Source: Mya arenaria (taxonomy: Eukaryota; Mollusca; Bivalvia; Myida; Myidae). From it: a stretch of DNA of 64,000 nt. The stretch lies in contig NC_069135.1 of the NCBI RefSeq assembly GCF_026914265.1, forward strand, positions 16,670,406 to 16,734,405. The letters run 5' to 3'. This document shows positions 47,821 through 60,700 of the stretch, in pieces. Below the pieces are notes generated by a model. That model saw nothing but the letters and a program-made list of their open reading frames with translations. It was not told where the DNA came from and ran no database searches. Position numbers and translations under genes: made by a program. Numbering within the stretch: position 1 is the first letter of the stretch; every line of letters starts with the position of its first letter.

Positions 47821-49689
47821 GTCATCATAACTTTCTACACAATTGTTGTTAAATATCTAATGTTTGGACTAAAGTGCACTTACCACGGAAAGTACGAAAA
47901 GTACCTACAAAATGCTTATTTTTTATTAAAATACATTTTTTTTCTAAATATATAACAATACATAAAACACGTTATGTGTATAGTTTTTGTACATTTTTGA
48001 TAATATTTGGAAAAGTTATTTGATACCTACCTGGGCACAATTTTAATATACCCACATTTACAGCACCTGGATGATCAAAAATGCTTGCTACTGAGCACCA
48101 TGCAAATACAGCGTTTTTAAAAACCTTACAAATGTAATAGTCCGCTTAAATCATGCTTTTAATATATATTAAAGTAACTTACATTTCATACTTCTGTCAT
48201 CATTTCATGTGGCTCCTAGCTTTACATATCTGTAGCTTTACATGTTCTTTAGTATTAGTTTCGTGTTCGATGATATTATTATGTCCCTTTCATGTTCTTA
48301 TAAAATTATAAGATATTACATACAAAATATATATTTATTGTTAAAACTTATGAATCATTTTATATTCATTATAATTATATTGTTTTGACAATGTTTATTT
48401 GTATGTATACTTAATACCCTATTAAATTGCAATCTGGGAGTTGAGCTAGTGAAGGGTCCCGAATCCTTGTATCACCATCTCGCTCCAAAAGACCAAAGAG
48501 GTTTTAAATCTCGCATTAGTTTAGTTATTACAGGTTGTAATTGATATTAAAGGGGGGTTGTAGCGAATAAATTAAAAACTTTAAAAGAGTTTTATCTAGT
48601 CTAGTTTTCCTTTTCCTAGAGATTCAAACACACTTCCGTCCACACCTCGAGCCCGGTTACACAACACAACTATGACATTGACATGATTTTAATATGACAT
48701 AAACATTACTGCACATTGGATACTTACATTTAGACAAAAATAGTTCAACTTTAAGGTGCTGATCTGTTTAAAATTATCAGTGAGTCATGAAAACTATGAT
48801 ATGCGGAGGTGTTTTATATTTTCAGTTATTATTTTGATGTTTTTTTCTCTAAAAAGATGACTTTATTTTGGGAGCTGCTAATGGTGTTGTACTGAGTAAA
48901 ATTTTATAGATCACAAATATCTCAAAATTTTGCAGAAAAGAAGTTTCAGTACCATACATTACATGTATTTCAGATTCTTAGTGAAACTCAACATCCTAAT
49001 GTGATTAATGTCTGAAATTCAGACATGACTGATTTTAATAAATGCAATCTTACCTGAAAAACAAAACAAAAATATCAACTATGAAATGAGTCATTTTGTT
49101 AACACAGTCATCATTTCTTTTATTTGCTGAACATGTCCTGTCTGGTTTTCAAAAATAACAAACCTTGTTTATTTATCAAACTATTGACCAAAGATCAAAT
49201 TTAAAGTTGTAGACACAACGTATTACATGGTACTCTAAAATACCAGTAGTAAAAAATATTGAAGAATAACGATAGACACATAAGATAATTTTCATTTTAT
49301 TCAGTATGTGTATGGTAAACGCTAATTATAACACTAACAACAAATGAAAGCAGTCTGTATGAAAGTTTGTCGGACCTCCGCTCCCGCCGGTAATAAATGG
49401 CGAGGTCCGCCATCCCATGTATATTGTAAGCCCTGGTGTCTGGCAATAATTTTTTGGGGGAAATCCGTTTTTTAATACTTATTTGTCTGAAGTTTTTAAT
49501 TTAATTAACTTACCAATGTTTACTTGATCCAACCAACATAATGATTCTAAATGTGCATGAAGTTTTCGGACCTGCAAAAACTGGTTCTGTCCTGTAATGT
49601 AGACTGTATGCAGGTTCTGGTCCTGCAATGTGATATGACTATTATACGGACTGAAAGTCTCAAAAATGATTTCATGATATTTGTTTTAA
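47821..49689. other. Intergenic, no gene seen
   Basis: AT-rich with no supportable exon. Only short chance open frames. Confidence 0.45.
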
Positions 49690-49870
49690 GTTCAACTGGC
49701 CAAAGGCTAGAAGAGCTTATGCAATGGCACTGTGTCCATCGTCTGTGTGTGAGTCTGTAAACAATTGTTTGTGAATATTATGATGTCTTCAGTTTTGATT
49801 GTATCTCAAACTTATACAGTAGTTTGATATTAGGTGAGCTCGTTTTCTTTCAAAAACCAGCCAAATCCAG
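49690..49870. repeat. Fragment of the element found at 8690-9995
   Basis: GGCCAAAGGCTAGAAGAGCTTATG, GTCTGTAAACAATTG, CTTCAGTTTTGATTGTATCT and AAAACCAGCCA match the left part of the element nested in the UBE2H intron. It lies just upstream of UQCC5. Confidence 0.7.
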
Positions 49871-49935
49871 GACCTGTTTTTAAGAGTGACATTGTTTTAC
49901 ATTTTCTTATTTTTCTCTAACAGGCTGTTCAAAGT

Positions 49936-50999
49936 ATGCCAAGGGGAAGTCTTCTGGGTCGGATATTGGATAGCTTTCCCGGAAAGGAACGCTTTGGTAT
50001 TTACAGACTGCTGCCATTATTCTTTGTTCTCGGAGCAGCTGTTGAATGGTCTATGATAAAGTGGAACCCTAACGGAGTAAACTTCTGTAAGCATGCATTG
50101 TTTTGTTTTTCTTATTACATGTAGTAATTTGGCAGCTAAAATTTCACAGATTTGAATTGACATTTTTTCGATCTTTGTCTAGTAAAAAAAAAATAAGCAA
50201 GCTTCAACTTACAAAGTTCCGTTTTCTTATCCCATAGGATTCAGTGGCCTAAATTTCACACATTGTCTATTATTGCTGTGTAAATTGCTGCAAAAAAGTT
50301 TTATAAGACAATGTTTTGTTATTTAATTTTCCTAAGTAATCCCTTGCCACAAGTTAACACATTTAACTAATTGTCTATTACTGGTAATGTAATTTTCAGA
50401 CATACATGTACATGTATTTATGTTTGTCTTTATTTGAACGTTTTGATGATGTTTGGCAGTTGGTTAATGATATTTGGAAGTCTCATTCCTTAATTATGAT
50501 GTGTTATATAAACAAAATTCTGAAATGTAAAAATAATAAATAATAATATACCACATTTATATAGCGCTCTTTCCAAAAATGCTCAAAAGCGCTTAACAAT
50601 ACATGGTTAAACAGTACAAATTAATCAGAAAGGAAAAATATATATGCAATACTTGATTTAAAAAAAAATAAAAAAATAAAGGCAATGTGAAAAGTTCAAA
50701 GCAATGCTTAAAAATAGGCATGGAATTAAAAATATAAAGCAGTTTTCTAAGACATATTCTGAAAGCATCTAGATAAAACAATCGAATGACTAATACTTAA
50801 ATGGAATATAATATGAAATAAAACCATTCTATTACTGTTCTTTGAAAAATCATCTTGCTGAATATATACATATAAAAATCATTTGAATTATCTTTTAGAT
50901 GCGGTATACAAAAGAAAAAATTTAGACAAAGAGGCTTGGAAACAAATACATTTGGAGGATCTGCGTGAAAAAGTCTTAAAAGAAAACGCTGACCATTAG
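49936..50999 (+). CDS. UQCC5: Complex III assembly factor 5 (SMIM4)
   Basis: Two exons, 49936-50086 and 50899-50999, join in phase 1 to 83 residues. The start follows a CTAACAG acceptor by 12 bases, so an upstream non-coding exon is likely. The sequence matches human UQCC5/SMIM4 through PGKERFGIYRLLPLFFVLGA, then EWSMIKW and the post-intron YAVYKRK. It has one inner-membrane helix at about residues 25-40, then a basic, helical tail. The family binds nascent cytochrome b with UQCC6 during assembly of ubiquinol-cytochrome c reductase. UQCC6 follows 550 bases downstream on the same strand. Confidence 0.93.
50538..50620. repeat. Interspersed repeat piece in UQCC5 intron
   Basis: CCACATTTATATAGCGCTCTTTCCAAAAATGCTCAAAAGCGCTTAACAATACA, preceded by an ATA-rich run, matches from memory a short sequence common at repeat 3' ends in marine invertebrates. 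No other copy in this window. Confidence 0.4.
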
Positions 51000-51545
51000 G
51001 TTTGAATAGAAATATATTTTTTTAATAGTTACCGTAGTCATAAATGATACGCAACCTTTTTCAACATATATTTATTGTGCTTCTGTTGTTCAATGAGCTG
51101 GGTGTTGTAGTAGCCTTGCCGCCTTTGGGAGCGTTGTCAAGCAAAACCTTTAGCCAATAGCCATTAACAAAAAAAATGTTCAAGATATTGGAATGAAATT
51201 TGGTACAAGTATTGTTGCCAGACACAATACACACATGTGTAGTAAGGCCAATAACTTGCTTTGATAATTGTTGAGTTGTGCCCCTGCTTGGCTTCTTATA
51301 AAAACCCAGATGATCATTGGTAATCGCTCAGCGGTACTCTTGTTATAGCATTAAGTTTATTTTTGTTTTTATATGTTGATATATATAATATATATAAGTC
51401 TATATGTTTGAGTATGCAATCTTATACCACAGTATGATTAAATTTCCAGAGAGTTATTTCAGAAACAAAAGGTTTAAATTGTGCCCTCAGTCTATGTTAT
51501 ACTGCTAGTATTTGTGTAGCTCTTTATAAATATAACAGAAGAGAG

Positions 51546-52220
51546 ATGCCGGCTGGAGTGACATGGGGTCGATACCTTACCACTTTGTCCATCTCCCTCT
51601 TGACCATGTTGTCTGGAGCCCAGTGTGTGCACCTCTACTACAGACCTCTCGAAGTAAGAAACATTCAGGATTTGCCTATATTAATTATGAATAGTTCATT
51701 GATTTCCTGTAGACCTTATCAACCGTCTGATCTAATAGAATGTGAATTGGCCATATTGTCAATTGATGGACACAAAACTGACATAAGTATTAAAATGTAC
51801 ATGTGACATTAATGAAGAACTTTTTTTAAGCACATTTGAACACAATTTTCTGATACATGTATTACAGTCGGGTTGTTTTTCAGCAGAATATGCTGCAACA
51901 CAATTATTTACCTATACATTTATGTCTAGTGAATGTTCAATGTAAAGTTCAATATTACTTCATAGTAAACTTTCCTCCCAATAGTGCAGGCTGTTTTCAA
52001 GTTATGTCCGCTTCTTAACTGGGATTGACTTTAAATGTCTAAGCTAGACATGTTTGTCAAGTTAAAAACCTCCTCAGGTACCATATTAATCAGAAGAACT
52101 CAACCTGTTATTTTGCTACTATTTCAGGACTTTGATGAGCTGATTGAAGCCCGGAAGAAGGAACTAAGAGAGCAAATGAGACAGTCTGAGTCTATAGATA
52201 AGGAGGATCTGGGGTCCTAA
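51546..52220 (+). CDS. UQCC6: Complex III assembly factor 6 (BRAWNIN)
   Basis: Two exons, 51546-51653 and 52128-52220, join in phase 0 to 66 residues. The N-terminus MPAGVTWGRYL, one membrane helix at about 10-27 (TTLSISLLTMLSGAQCVHLY) and YYRP right after it match human UQCC6 (MPAGVPMSTYLK and VHRYYRPD). Exon 2 gives a charged, soluble tail (DFDELIEARKKELREQMRQS). The family is a small inner-membrane peptide required for complex III assembly and acts with UQCC5, its upstream neighbour here. The GATC start codon is only 162 bases past this stop, and no AATAAA or ATTAAA lies between. Confidence 0.92.
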
Positions 52221-52382
52221 AATTGGGACTAGTTTATTTGCTAATAACACTTAGTGTCAACATTTGTTTGTGTGTGTGTTTATTGTTACTTGGAGCTTGT
52301 GATATTGACACCATATTGTCTAACTTCTTGATTTCATTTTCTGGTATTTACTTAATATTTTAAGAGCAAATTCTGTGCAGTA

Positions 52383-52874
52383 ATGGCGTTGTTGATACCT
52401 TTATGTGGTAGAGTAATGCTCGGATCTGGCAGACACACATTAAAAAACAAGTCTGTTGAGTGCTGTAAACTGTTGAGTGCAAAGTGCTTCAGCACTAAGG
52501 TGCCCAGTGAGCCCCAATGGCGAGAAATTGACCCGGCCTCCTTGCCGAAAGTCCCTGAACTTGACAGTGAAATGATAGCCCACCTTGAGCGATTGTCTCT
52601 CGTTGATTTCAATAATGTGGAAGGTGTGGAGCGATTGAGGAGCGCCATTGAGTATGCGGGGCAGCTGTCAGTGGTGGACACTGCTGGGGTGGAGCCAATG
52701 TTCTCTATGTTGGAGGACCAGGAGCTGGCCCTGCAAGATGATGTTGTGAGTGAGGGTGGGTGTAGGGAAGATGTGCTGCAGAACGCCTCGAAGATAGAGG
52801 AGGATTACTTTGTGGCTCCGCCTGGAAACATACCCCTCATTCAGACAAAGAAGCTCTCAGACAAGAAGACCTAA
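52383..52874 (+). CDS. GATC: Mitochondrial Gln-tRNA amidotransferase subunit C
   Basis: An uninterrupted frame of 163 residues. The N-terminal ~45 residues are basic and Ser/Cys-rich, as in a mitochondrial presequence. The mature part matches GatC: MIAHLERLSLVDFNN, AIEYAGQLSVVDTAGVEPM and EDYFVAPPGNIPL are family hallmarks. GatC holds the GatA-GatB heterodimer together, which converts Glu-tRNA(Gln) to Gln-tRNA(Gln) in the matrix. A potential splice acceptor (TCTGTGCAG) ends two bases before the ATG, so the mRNA may have an upstream non-coding exon or derive from a UQCC6 read-through transcript. AATAAA follows at 52914-52919. Confidence 0.96.
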   Translation: MALLIPLCGRVMLGSGRHTLKNKSVECCKLLSAKCFSTKVPSEPQWREIDPASLPKVPELDSEMIAHLERLSLVDFNNVEGVERLRSAIEYAGQLSVVDTAGVEPMFSMLEDQELALQDDVVSEGGCREDVLQNASKIEEDYFVAPPGNIPLIQTKKLSDKKT

Positions 52875-52913
52875 TGCAGTATGATTATTGAAATGTGTTA
52901 ATGCGAGAGAGAG

Positions 52914-52919
52914 AATAAA
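52914..52919 (+). terminator. Polyadenylation signal of GATC
   Basis: AATAAA, 40 bases after the GATC stop codon. It is the first canonical signal noticed downstream of the UQCC6 stop. Confidence 0.65.
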
Positions 52920-54014
52920 AACTGTTTAATGTATATTTTAACAAAAATGTTGCTTGTATATTGAATTGTTTCCAAAGCAATGTGTATAATCACTATAATG
53001 TAATGAGAAACCATCTTTCTGTCTTACATCTCTTGTGAAGTATAGATTGAAGAAATTTGAGTTAACTTAACATAGCATGTTCTTTTTATTCAGTGTACCA
53101 ACATTTTTAGTCTCCTTTCACAAACAGTTTCAGTGAAACTAGAAGCATACTGTACAAATGCTATCATGTCTTATGTTTTCTTGTCCTGCCATATCACTTT
53201 TGGTTAAATGCTCTATGTTCTAAGGAGGATAACATGCAGAACCATGCTACTATCCCGGGAAGGTCAAGGTCACTATAGCATCAATGAGCATATCGGCAAT
53301 GTTAACTTCACATTGGATGTCTCCTAGGCCAATGAAGCTCATACATGTAATTACCTTGGAAGTTCCCTTCAGCTAGATCAAGGTCACAATAACACGGGAG
53401 TTGCCTCCCGCAATGCTCAAGGTCATAAAAGTTTCAAAGGTGCCTCTATGGAATTTCAAGGTCAGAAATAGTATCGGATTGGCTTTCGTTAGGTCAATTT
53501 TATCTTTTGAATGACATAAGTGACTACACAATGACATTGTAAGGTCACTTTGTGTACATGCATGCGAGGAGGCTCCGGATAGGGCTTGAATGAAGACTGG
53601 TAAAGCAATGTGTACATGTATGAACATGTTATACATGTTAAATAAAATTGTTTCTTGAATCGATCGATGCACCTTTGGTTACTTGTCAAACTTCTAAAAA
53701 ATGACATGCAAATCAGGTGTTGGCCCCTGCCGGGTCAAGTTCAGGGGTTCACTACAAGGTCAAGTGAGTGAGTCTTTGCTTCATGACGTCCCCTTGTCAA
53801 ATTCACAACTGGACAGATTATAATGAAACGTTAATTGGTTACATATTCAACTTATAGAACCTATGGTTTAACGTAACTGGGTCAAGGAAACGGACGGTCG
53901 TGTATTGGTGCCTTTTTTGTTGTGCTTTAATTTTCCTTCACTCATTGTTGTTTATGAAATGAACTGATCACTTCTCTAGCACCAAGGTGATGTGCAGATC
54001 CCTTTGCCCATTTT
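52920..54014. other. Intergenic; scattered AAGGTCA words
   Basis: No gene seen. Between 53260 and 53780, CAAGGTCA or AGGTCAAG occurs many times at irregular spacing, a pattern I have seen in molluscan interspersed repeats. No clear element ends. Confidence 0.4.
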
Positions 54015-55071
54015 TGTGTCGCCTGAAAAGACGACATATAGGGGTTACTTTTGTCGGCGGCGGTGGCGGCGGCGTCAGCGTCAGCGTCCCATTTTCGCTT
54101 GTCTGGGGTATATCTCCTAAACTATTAGTGGTATCAACTTGAAACTTCATATGTACATAGATCTAATTGAGGGCAAGTGCAGTGCACAAGAACTGTTGCT
54201 CTTGCTTCCATATTTTTTAGAGTTATTGCCCTTTGTTATTTTTCATGCTTAAAGTTTTGTCCGGGGCATATCTTGTACAATATTAGAGTTATCAACTTGA
54301 AACTTCATATGTAGATAGATCTCATGGAGGGCAAATGCAGTGCTCAATAACAGTAACTCTTGCTTTCTTAGTTTTAAAGTTATTGCCCTTTGTTAATTTT
54401 CATGCTTAAAGTTTTGTCCGGGGCATATCTTGAAGAATATAAGAGGTATCAACTTGAAACTTCATAGCTAGATAGATCTCATTGAGGGCAAGTGCAGTGC
54501 AGAATAACAGTAACTCTTGCTTTCTTAGTTTTAAAGTTATTGCCCTTTGTAAATTTTCATGCTTAAAGTTTTGTCCGTGGCATATCTTGAAGAATATAAG
54601 AGGTATTAACTTGAAACTTCATAGCTAGATAGATCTCATTGAGGGCAAGTGCAGTGCACAATAACAGTAACTCTTGCTTTCTTAGTTTTAAAATTATTGC
54701 CCTTTGTAAATTTTCATGCTTAAAGTTTTGTCCGGGGCATATCTTGAAGAATATAAGAGGTATCAACTTGAAACTTCATAGCTAGATAGATCTCATTGAG
54801 GGCAAGTGCAGTGCACAAGAACCGTTACTCTTGCTGCCATATTTTTAAAGTTATTGCCGTTTGTTAATTTTCTTGCTTAGGTTTTGTCCGTGGCATATCT
54901 CGTAAACTATAGGAGGTTTCAACCTGAAACTTATTCTGTAGGTATATCTGATTGAGGGTTCAAATGCCACCTACACTTGAAAGTTAAATGGCAACATCAT
55001 TGTCTATAAATGAATAAAATGCCAATCTAACAGCTATAATGTCGACAGTAAATAATTCGTCAGGCGACACA
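54015..55071. mobile_element. Pearl-like mosaic element with 157-bp tandem core
   Basis: TGTGTCGCCTGA at the left and TCAGGCGACACA at the right are inverted ends. A GGCGGCGG-rich patch follows the left end. The core consists of about five tandem units whose phrase AAGTTTTGTCCG recurs at 54252, 54409, 54566 and 54723, i.e. every 157 bases, and each unit carries ATCAACTTGAAACTTCATA and GAGGGCAAGTGCAGTGCA. Short inverted ends around ~160-bp tandem cores match the description of bivalve 'pearl' elements. No protein is encoded. Confidence 0.8.
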
Positions 55072-55419
55072 TCTGACTCGCGGAGTTCTAGTCAATGTGT
55101 AAATACTAGGTCAAGTGTATAAGTCTTTTATATCTCTGGTCTCATTTTCTCAAACAATCTGTACTTAATATAATTATAAATGGTAAGTCCCTTAAAACAG
55201 TCAAACTAAGGTATAATGGAGAAAAAATGGGAGTATTAAATTGTGAAAGGTTATTTGAAAGGGCAATCATGTTGCACTATGTTTTGATATTATATATCAA
55301 AAATAATTGGTTTGGCTAATTTAAATGTGACTCGAAAACCTGTTGAGTTTAATATTAATATTTTTTTGAAAGTTTGGCCAGCTGTTCAGGAAACTTAAAG
55401 AACATTAACAGTAAATTTG

Positions 55420-55867
55420 TGTATACCACGTGATAAATTACGTCATATATGCTACGTCGGAAGGCAAAAATTTGCTTAAAATGAAGACTTAAATCAAAGA
55501 TAACTTTTCATTTACAAAACCATTTTAAATGGAACAAAGGGCAGTCTATGCCGCAGAGCCCCGCATTTGTTTTATTTCCGAAATTTTATGAGGTCATTAG
55601 TTTCATCAAACACTTCGACAAATATGTTTCCAAAATAATGTTTTGACAGTGCTCCGTACGACGGCCGTATTGTGAAAAGGTTTGTCGAAGTGTTTTAAGA
55701 AACTAAACTCGCAATCAAATTCTGGTAAAATACCGAAGGTAGGGCTCCGTAAGCGGCGTAGACTGCGCTATGTTTGATATAAAATGGTGAAGAAAAAGTG
55801 AAGTCTTCAAATCAAAATATTGCCTTCTGACGTAGCATTTATGACGCAATTTAACACGTGGTATACA
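55420..55867. mobile_element. Large foldback element, ~450 bp
   Basis: The outer arms are TGTATACCACGTGATAAATT and its partner ending AACACGTGGTATACA. Further inner pairs are CTACGTCGGAAGGCAAAA with its inverse near 55818, GGCAGTCTATGCCGC with GCGGCGTAGACTGC, and AAACACTTCGACAAA with TTTGTCGAAGTGTTT. Nearly the whole unit is one imperfect palindrome. No coding content. Confidence 0.88.
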
Positions 55868-56367
55868 CACACTGATTAATGAAACTCGGGACATATTATC
55901 TTATCATGGCGATGTGCAGAACCGGGCCATATCTGACTGAAGGTCATTTTTATACTACTGGGTCAAGGGTTCGAGCTTTGCACTGTGTCTTGCTGTCGTT
56001 ACATGGCGTTGTTTTATTAAAATTGATAACAGAATATTGCTTGTGCTAGCCACACGTGTGCCATAGTAAAAACTAAAACGTTAAAAATTCAAAGATACTA
56101 CTATGGCAGTCTTGGTTTTCTTTACGTCTCCAGCCACTCCGACAGATAATGAACACTAACTACACACCACTAATAGGCGATACTCTTTCATCTTATCACC
56201 CTGCATTGAGTCACGTTTGAATTGTACATAAGACTACCCACATATCATAAACATAATACTGATAACGATATTGCAAACACGTATCATTCCCATCAGGTGA
56301 AGTTAACGAGTAAAACGAGGAACTAAAATAGAATAAAATATGTCGCGTATATGAAGTAAAATATAAC

Positions 56368-57675
56368 ATGGATTATCACGAAACAAACCGGACTATTTCT
56401 GTCAAAGACCTCACGGAAAAACAACATGTAACCGTCAAGGGCAGTGGTGAATTCTTCATAGGTATACCTTAACTTTTGTTTAATTATAAGATGTACTTAA
56501 TTAAGATTGAGTCGAGAAAAGAAAACGCTGTCATGTTACACCACAACACTGAGTCAGATGTAAACATTGGTATACATGTACTAGAAATCTGCGATATTCA
56601 GTAAGAACATAATGTCAGTCTGCCCATCTGATATTATATTTGTATTATATAATATGTTGTCCAGTTTTGACATGAACTTGTCACTCATCAAAGGGATTAT
56701 GGCAAAGTTTGATATCAATTATGTTCGTGTACGTTCTAAATCCTCTGTCCATTATATACTCTTCAAATCTTTATTAAAAACGAAGAAAAGGTCCCCGCAT
56801 GGTTTACGATTCAATATTTCGAAAGTCATCTAGCGGATGAGAATTTATGTACTTTTATGAAGACACGCCCCGGACTGTTGACGCATTTTCAATTTTCAGC
56901 AATTGCAGAATTATGGAGCGTAAGAGAAAAAACGGCTAACATGCCTTTGATCTCTAACTTACAATTCTATTTGACATTGAATGGATATATCTGGAACCGT
57001 ATCTAGATATAGTTCTGGCCCCAGTTTCTCGAAACTTCTTAAGCTTAACAGGCTTAAGTAGCTTATTTTAATTAGCCAAAATACATACTTAAATTGATTT
57101 TTGATAAATGAAAAATGGTTTAATGTGCTTTTCGTAATGATAATTCCTATCCAAAGTATAAAAACTCTTAAAGAAGTTAATATTACGCAATTTATTGTTA
57201 ACCAAAAATAGTGAGTTAAGCTTAATCCTGTTATAACGGACTTAAGAAGTTTCGAGAAATCGGGGCCTGGGTTTTGACAGGGCAAGCAATTCGGGGTGCA
57301 TTAAAATGCAAGATGTGTTCAATCCCATATATCCGTCTTGTATCACTATTTGAGGGCTGGACAAAGGTGGCGTTCTTGTGTCGGACCGAGAGCGGGAAAG
57401 TGTCCGTGTACCGCTTGTGCGGATGGAGATCCAGGGGAGCGGCGGCTGTGTCCTTGCGGCCGACAACTCCGACCTGCCACTTGTGGATAACAGAGAAGAT
57501 GAGCTGGCGGGGGAAATAAACATGGTCGACGGTATGTACCGGTACGTTTACATATAAGACACGGTGATGTAATACTCAATGACTACATATTAGTATGATA
57601 TATTGCCAAAGATTGGCAAGGGACTACTTAATGGTCAAGGCCAAACAAACAAAAACGCACGCACACACACAGGCG

Positions 57676-57722
<47 letters not shown>

Positions 57723-60700
57723 TAAACTTCTAAACATCATGCATGCAGAATATTTATTTCCGTTTAGGTCTAATACTTCATATAGCCGGACGTAAACTGG
57801 AATTCGTAGTCGGCCCGGTGGTGCGACCCCGACGGAAGTTGCCACGGACTCCTGGCAACGTCATCCCCGACAGACCTCCCCCCAAGCCAGCCAGAGCATC
57901 ATCCGCGGTAGAATAAAATACAGATTAAATGCGTAACTATATTGGTTTAAAAGCCGGATTCAATTATAAACTTGTATTTATGTCATCTAAAAACCGTTCA
58001 CAATACGTTTGGAATGACCTTTGGTAAAGGTGATAATTTCTTTTCTCAAAAAACAACAAATCTTCAAAGCTACTTTGAGTACTGAAGAAAATCAGATCCC
58101 CTTCCACAGTTTACGCTGCTACTTTCGCATGGAATTGGCGAATATTATATATATTTTCAGACCAAAAAAGTAGTAACCGACCAAGCTCCGCCCACCTCTA
58201 AGGTAGACCTACATGAATCACAACCACAGGAAAAGACGGACGACGGTGTTGGCCAGGAGTGGGAGTTGCTCGAGGACAGCTGCCGCGTCCTACCGGAATC
58301 GGAAGCAGAGCAGTTGAGGACGCTAGACGCTCCCGAGAAGATCAGCGTCCTGGCTGCCAGCAGGTTCACTCAACAGCTGCGCATGTCCACGGACGCAGTT
58401 GTCACTCCAAAACTGTTGGATGATATATTCCGGCTTTTCACAGTAAGTAAAATTGTTAATACCATCGTTGTTTTTGTTATCACTGTAGATGCTGCTCGTG
58501 TTTGTCTAGTAATAAATTCTATAAAACTTGCTTAAATACGTCTAAAATAGGAGGAGATAGATACATGAAAGATACGATACGATATTAGAACATGCACTTC
58601 AACATCACCACCTTCTCCCCTGACAGGACACGGTAGATGATTGTCACGAGGATTACCTGGAATTTCTACGGGAAATGCCGGCCATCCGTCGTCCCGTCCC
58701 GAAAGGTCAGCTTGCCTGTCACGCACCCGCAGTCCGCCTTCTGACTGTCCTCCTCAAATACAGCATGGTAAAAGATTGTGGTTTTTATACTGAGTCAACA
58801 GTTATTCAAATAATGAATTCATTCATCCGTCCGCCCCATTCTTGCATTAACCCTTTTATTTATTTAATCGTTCATGCTTGTTGATCGGCAATATTTTTCA
58901 ACCGTTTTCAGGAGCCAGTAGCATCCGTCGCGCTATTGTTAGACCTTCTGAGAACGTTCAGCCATTTTCCCGCCAATTTCCCCTTTATGGCCAGGTACGG
59001 GACCGCAGCGGCCGTGTTAGGATCTATGGCTGCCCATGGGGAGGCGGTTAAGGTACAAAGGAACGGTGCGGACATACTCGCCCGGCTTGCGTTATACTGC
59101 CCGGCACCAGGGCAAAAGGTAACTCTGTCTGTGCTAAAACTAATTTTCTTGGCGATGACACCATTTCATGAAGAATAACTATAAAATGTACCAAACACGT
59201 AATGACAAAAATGATAGTATTTACCTCGCATTTCAATCAAACTCACCATTTTTGCTGTAGGCGCCCGTACGGGAGGCGGCGGTGGATGTTCTGGTTCGCG
59301 GAAGTATACGGCACCAAGTTGATTCCGACCTCAGCCGGGCTGTGTGCCGCACCCTTGCCAACCTCGCCGCTACACTCGTCAAACATATCGACAACAAACT
59401 AGAGCGAGGTGACCGTCTCAGCCCCTTATCACGCATAAAACATCTACCCATGTTCGTTTGGTATATATATATATTCCTGGAAGCGTGATGAATTATTTCC
59501 GTTGGTGTTTTTGTTTTTGTTTTTTAAGGTGCATAAGATGGCAACGTTGCACATTATACTGCACCATGTTTTGTTGTCATGTTCAATATTTACAATACAC
59601 GGTTATAGTTTGTATATGTACTATATCAAGTATTGTGACTCAATAATTCTAACATTACTTGATAGCCGGATATCCTGTAGTATCGCATGTGGACCCGAGG
59701 TCTGATGTTCTTGACGCAATGGAGCGACAGGAAAGTCTACTCACGTACGTGTTCCAGGAGGGAGTCCCCGCCGTCCAGGCCGCAATGACGACACTTTCGA
59801 CAGATCTCGGCGTTATCACCGAGGGACGCAAGTTTATATTCTATTACGCCAAACTACCACAGCTGCAGTAAGTCGAACTATTTGGAAGAAGAAAGAATTG
59901 TGTTTATATTTAACATTTTACTAGCTATTCATATACTTAGTACTATTAACCGTCAGTCATTATCAGTCAGTACAGCATTTCAAGAATGCGTATTTTACAG
60001 GCAGAAAATCGCCAAATGGAAACTGGAATCGTCTGGAACAGATCTCACAGACGCTCGCGTGGACGACGACAATAGCACGAGCACCAGTATCACATCAAGC
60101 GTAGAACCAAGACGTCTTCTTATTGCAGAGATGCGCCACGAGCAACCAGAGGGAATACTCAAAGCCAGTCACCACACTGGCGCATCCGATAACAGTAACC
60201 AGAAGAGGATCGTGTTTGCAGACGACACTACTGGCGGAACGGACAGCGAAGATTTCTCTTCTGAAGAGGAAGAGCTGTCTCCAGATAAACAGAGCTTCAT
60301 GCAAAATGAAACTTGCCAGAATACCGTCATAGCGCAACAAGTTCCGACACCTGGTGTATCTGGCGGCTCACCAGATGAATCGATGGAAGGATCAAAATAT
60401 ATAAGTAACAATGCAGAAAGTTTGGCCGAAAAGGAAGGCCAATCTGACCCATTTACCGGTGCAATAGTCCGCCATCTTGTTCGAAAGTCAATTCGACAAC
60501 GGAGCCACACAGCGCAACCCGATGACAGCGACTCAAGTAGCGAGGATGAGCTGCTTCAATCTCTCTCTGGGACGACAGAGAGCGCTAGTTGCCAGGAGAG
60601 TAAAGAACGTATTTCAATAAAAAGTGATTATGGGACAGAACAATATGATGACTCCAAACGTGGCGATGCTGATGAAAGACGATGTGAACCGCCAGGAACA

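Noticed and set aside
57624-57845. Cysteine/valine repeat frame on the minus strand
   Set aside because: Produced by the CA/CG microsatellite and overlaps exon 3 of the + strand gene.
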